From positions 1 to 64,000 of the forward strand of contig JALNXH010000007.1 in the NCBI GenBank assembly GCA_023230455.1: DNA of 64,000 nucleotides, given 5' to 3'. Each line of letters begins with the position of its first letter. Position 1 is the stretch's first letter. The translations under genes and the position numbers were made by a program. The DNA is from Rhodocyclaceae bacterium (GTDB lineage: Bacteria > Pseudomonadota > Gammaproteobacteria > Burkholderiales > Rhodocyclaceae). Of the stretch, positions 61,987-64,000 are shown piece by piece. The notes below the pieces were generated by a model. That model saw only the letters and a list, made by a program, of their open reading frames with translations. It had not been told where the DNA came from and made no database searches.

Positions 61987-63186
61987 ATGAATATCAAAAT
62001 TGGACGTTTGCATCTATGGGGGGCCATTCCTCTCCTGATAGCGTCAACGGTTGCCGAATCCTCATTGATTGTTGCGCCACACGGCGCGGGGCGCGATAGC
62101 GACCTGGCCGGTGTGGTGGTTGCGGCGCCCGACGATGGCGGCAGCGCTTCGCTGGTCAATCCGGCGGGCGTCGTGAGCAAGGCAAGGAACGAGGCCATGC
62201 TCGCCATTCTTCCCGGTACGTTCAGGGTGAGCTATAAGAATCCGGCAATGGGCTACGACGACCACGGCAGTACTAATTACGTCGCGCTGAATGCCTGGTA
62301 CGGGCTGGGGGAGATTCGCGGCTGGTCGCTGGGAGTGGGCGCGTACGGTTCGCTCGGCGCCGCATTCAATTTGCCCACGGCACCCGGGATCGGACAAACA
62401 TCCCCTTACCTTGGCGAAATGGGGATCATGAATGTCGGCCTCAATGCGGGAAGACAACTGACCCCCAACCTGCGCTTCGGTGTCCAGTTGTCGCCACAGT
62501 TTGGAATGCAGAAAATGCGCATGCCGACTCCCATGGGCGATGCCCACCTCAAGGCGAAAGGATTCGGCCTCAGTGCAGCGGCGGGATTGGTGTATACCCT
62601 GACCGACACGGTTTCTCTCGGCCTCGCTTATCGCACCCCCGGCCTGGCAAGACTCAGCGGCGACGCACGGGTCGGCAATGTCGGCCAGGACGATTCGGTG
62701 AACTTCGTTTCACCGCAGAGCATTGCCGCCGGGCTGGCTTACCAGCCGGCGGAGAACCTGAAGCTTCTGGGCCAGCTTACCTGGACACGCTACACGGACT
62801 TCGAGCGGGGCGACATTCAGTTTCATCAAACCACCGCGCTCAACAGTCCGATACTGAGTCGCGCAATCAACCGTGTGCGCTGGGGCGTCGCCATGGAATA
62901 CGAACTCATTCCCCGCCATACATTCCGCGCGGGCTTTTCCCACAGCAAGGCCATGATTCCGGATGAGGCGCTCAGCCCGATGATGTACGACCATGACAAC
63001 GATATGATCATGGCGGGCTACGAAGTGGATTTCGATACGTGGCGGCTTGGTTTTACGACGGGTTACGCCAAGAACAAGGAACGGAACGTGAGCATGGCGG
63101 ATAACCCGATGTTTCCCGGTACGTACAAGAGCACATCGCCTCTCAGCCTCGGCGTAAGAGTGATCTGGCAAAACCGCCGTGAGTGA
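61987..63186 (+). CDS. FadL/OmpP1/TodX-family outer-membrane transporter
   Basis: This 399-residue beta-barrel protein has a signal peptide (about 1-23), SASLVNPAGVVSKARN (the FadL hatch/NPA signature), alternating barrel strands and a final VIWQNRRE. FadL-type channels take up hydrophobic molecules such as fatty acids, toluene or terpenes. Next to a LinD locus it is a candidate monoterpene channel, though the substrate is inferred. AAGGGGAG precedes the ATG. It is followed by a 272-bp gap. Confidence 0.9.
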   Translation: MNIKIGRLHLWGAIPLLIASTVAESSLIVAPHGAGRDSDLAGVVVAAPDDGGSASLVNPAGVVSKARNEAMLAILPGTFRVSYKNPAMGYDDHGSTNYVALNAWYGLGEIRGWSLGVGAYGSLGAAFNLPTAPGIGQTSPYLGEMGIMNVGLNAGRQLTPNLRFGVQLSPQFGMQKMRMPTPMGDAHLKAKGFGLSAAAGLVYTLTDTVSLGLAYRTPGLARLSGDARVGNVGQDDSVNFVSPQSIAAGLAYQPAENLKLLGQLTWTRYTDFERGDIQFHQTTALNSPILSRAINRVRWGVAMEYELIPRHTFRAGFSHSKAMIPDEALSPMMYDHDNDMIMAGYEVDFDTWRLGFTTGYAKNKERNVSMADNPMFPGTYKSTSPLSLGVRVIWQNRRE

Positions 63187-63458
63187 ACCGGATCAAGGTT
63201 TTTCGCGGTCTATCGCTTGAACGTCCGCTTTCACGGTCGAGCGACATCCACTGCGGACGCCGCCGCGATGCTCGGTTTACCGCTCCACAGCAGGAACCGA
63301 CAAGAATCGATCGTCAAACCGGGTTACCTTCGGTAAAAATCCCCGGCGCCCGTGCCGAACTGCTCGACACGGGTGCTCAATCGCAGAACTTCACACAACG
63401 GTGCCGCTCCGGCGGCTCTCGGCAGTCTGCGCTGCCGACGCATGGGAGGCATTGCCGC

Positions 63459-64000
63459 ATGACGCTCGATATCAACCGGATTCGCGAAACCCTCGACCAC
63501 CTGCTCTACCGCTGGCTCGATGTGGAGCGGCTGACCCGCTATCCGCGTTACGCGGAGCACGACCGCGCCACCTTCGACGGAGTGATCGAGCTCTGCGCGC
63601 GGCTCGCGGCGGAGAAATTCGAACCCGGCAACCGCCTCTCCGACATTCGCGAACCGGCCTTCGACGGCACACGCGTCAGCCTGCCGGAGGAAACCGCGGA
63701 AGCCTGCCGCGCCTACAACGCGTCGGGCATGCCGGCAGCGGGCCAGGACTACGCGCACGGCGGCATGCAGCTTCCCTATATCGTGGAGATGGCGGCGAAC
63801 AGTTTCTTCTCGGCGGCAAGTATCGGCCTCAAGGCCTATTCGATGCTGACGGTGGCGAACGCCAATCTGCTGATGGCCCACGGCAGCGAAACCCAGAAGC
63901 GGGTGTTCGCCGTGCCCGCGCTGGAGGGGCGGTATTTCGGCACCATGAATCTGAGCGAACCCCAGGCCGGCTCCAGCCTGTCGGACATTGCCACCCGCGC
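63459..64000 (+). CDS. Acyl-CoA dehydrogenase, N-terminal part (runs off the window)
   Basis: An open frame from ATG 63459 continues to the window end (180 codons). It has TLDINRIRETLDHLLYRW, a substrate/FAD-facing helix MQLPYIVEMAANSFFSAAS and LMAHGSETQKRVFAVPALEG followed by GTMNLSEPQAGSSLSDIAT, the acyl-CoA dehydrogenase signature loop. The long N-terminal domain resembles the larger FadE/AidB-like forms. The antisense open frame in this stretch is a shadow. Substrate is unknown but a terpene or aromatic-side-chain acyl-CoA fits the neighbours. Confidence 0.88.
   Translation, partial: MTLDINRIRETLDHLLYRWLDVERLTRYPRYAEHDRATFDGVIELCARLAAEKFEPGNRLSDIREPAFDGTRVSLPEETAEACRAYNASGMPAAGQDYAHGGMQLPYIVEMAANSFFSAASIGLKAYSMLTVANANLLMAHGSETQKRVFAVPALEGRYFGTMNLSEPQAGSSLSDIATR

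Noticed and set aside
63324..63881. 185-aa minus-strand ORF at the right end
   Set aside because: It is antisense to the acyl-CoA dehydrogenase that runs off the window; that frame carries family motifs.

Overview
The window is high-GC chromosomal DNA of a Betaproteobacterium, most likely Rhodocyclales-like (Thauera/Azoarcus/Sterolibacterium relatives). This rests on gene content: hpnCDE, a phasin, a PAS/GGDEF-rich signalling set, a FadL porin, acyl-CoA catabolism and a periplasmic linalool dehydratase/isomerase. Genus is inference. A near-canonical XerCD dif site (5937-5964) places the left end at the replication terminus.

Region 1 (about 274-5947) is a complete 5.67 kb filamentous prophage (inovirus) integrated at dif. 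All structural genes run on the minus strand in the same order as Ff phages: ssDNA-binding protein, two small accessory ORFs, replication initiator, two tiny virion peptides (29 and 38 aa, in the positions of genes VII and IX), major coat, adsorption protein, pVI-like protein and Zot/pI. A divergent HTH regulator faces three operator-like palindromes. A hairpin-rich 0.3 kb intergenic region follows zot. A 54-bp direct repeat, longer than the Xer core, bounds the element.

Region 2 (6146-41356) is housekeeping and signalling: tRNA-Leu, squalene synthesis (hpnCDE), MaoC protein, YbbA/TesA, a Pat-like acyl-CoA-synthetase/GNAT protein, tag, an HtrA protease, a Dyp peroxidase, clpB, a hybrid kinase coupled to a REC-GGDEF cyclase, a phasin, moeA-moaD-moaE, an uncharacterised ATP-grasp protein, a DinG-type helicase, a chemoreceptor, mnmC, gltX, tRNA-Val, a PAS kinase/LuxR regulator pair, Hsp20 and small proteins.

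Region 3 (41669-64000, continuing past the edge) is a catabolic island. On the plus strand are an acyl-CoA ligase, a TIGR03084-like protein, both subunits of a biotin-dependent acyl-CoA carboxylase, linalool dehydratase/isomerase and, 4 bp later, an SCO1-like thiol protein. On the minus strand are a 3-hydroxyacyl-CoA dehydrogenase, an acyl-CoA dehydrogenase, an APH-type kinase, a quinone-oxidoreductase-like MDR, three SDRs and two tandem c-heme/beta-propeller periplasmic proteins. FadL and another acyl-CoA dehydrogenase follow. The set suggests uptake of a hydrophobic terpene (FadL), periplasmic isomerisation of linalool (LinD), oxidation by SDR/MDR enzymes, CoA activation, carboxylation of the methyl-branched acyl-CoA (as in the Atu pathway) and beta-oxidation. 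LinD is supported by family-specific residues. Assigning the neighbours to the same pathway is inference.
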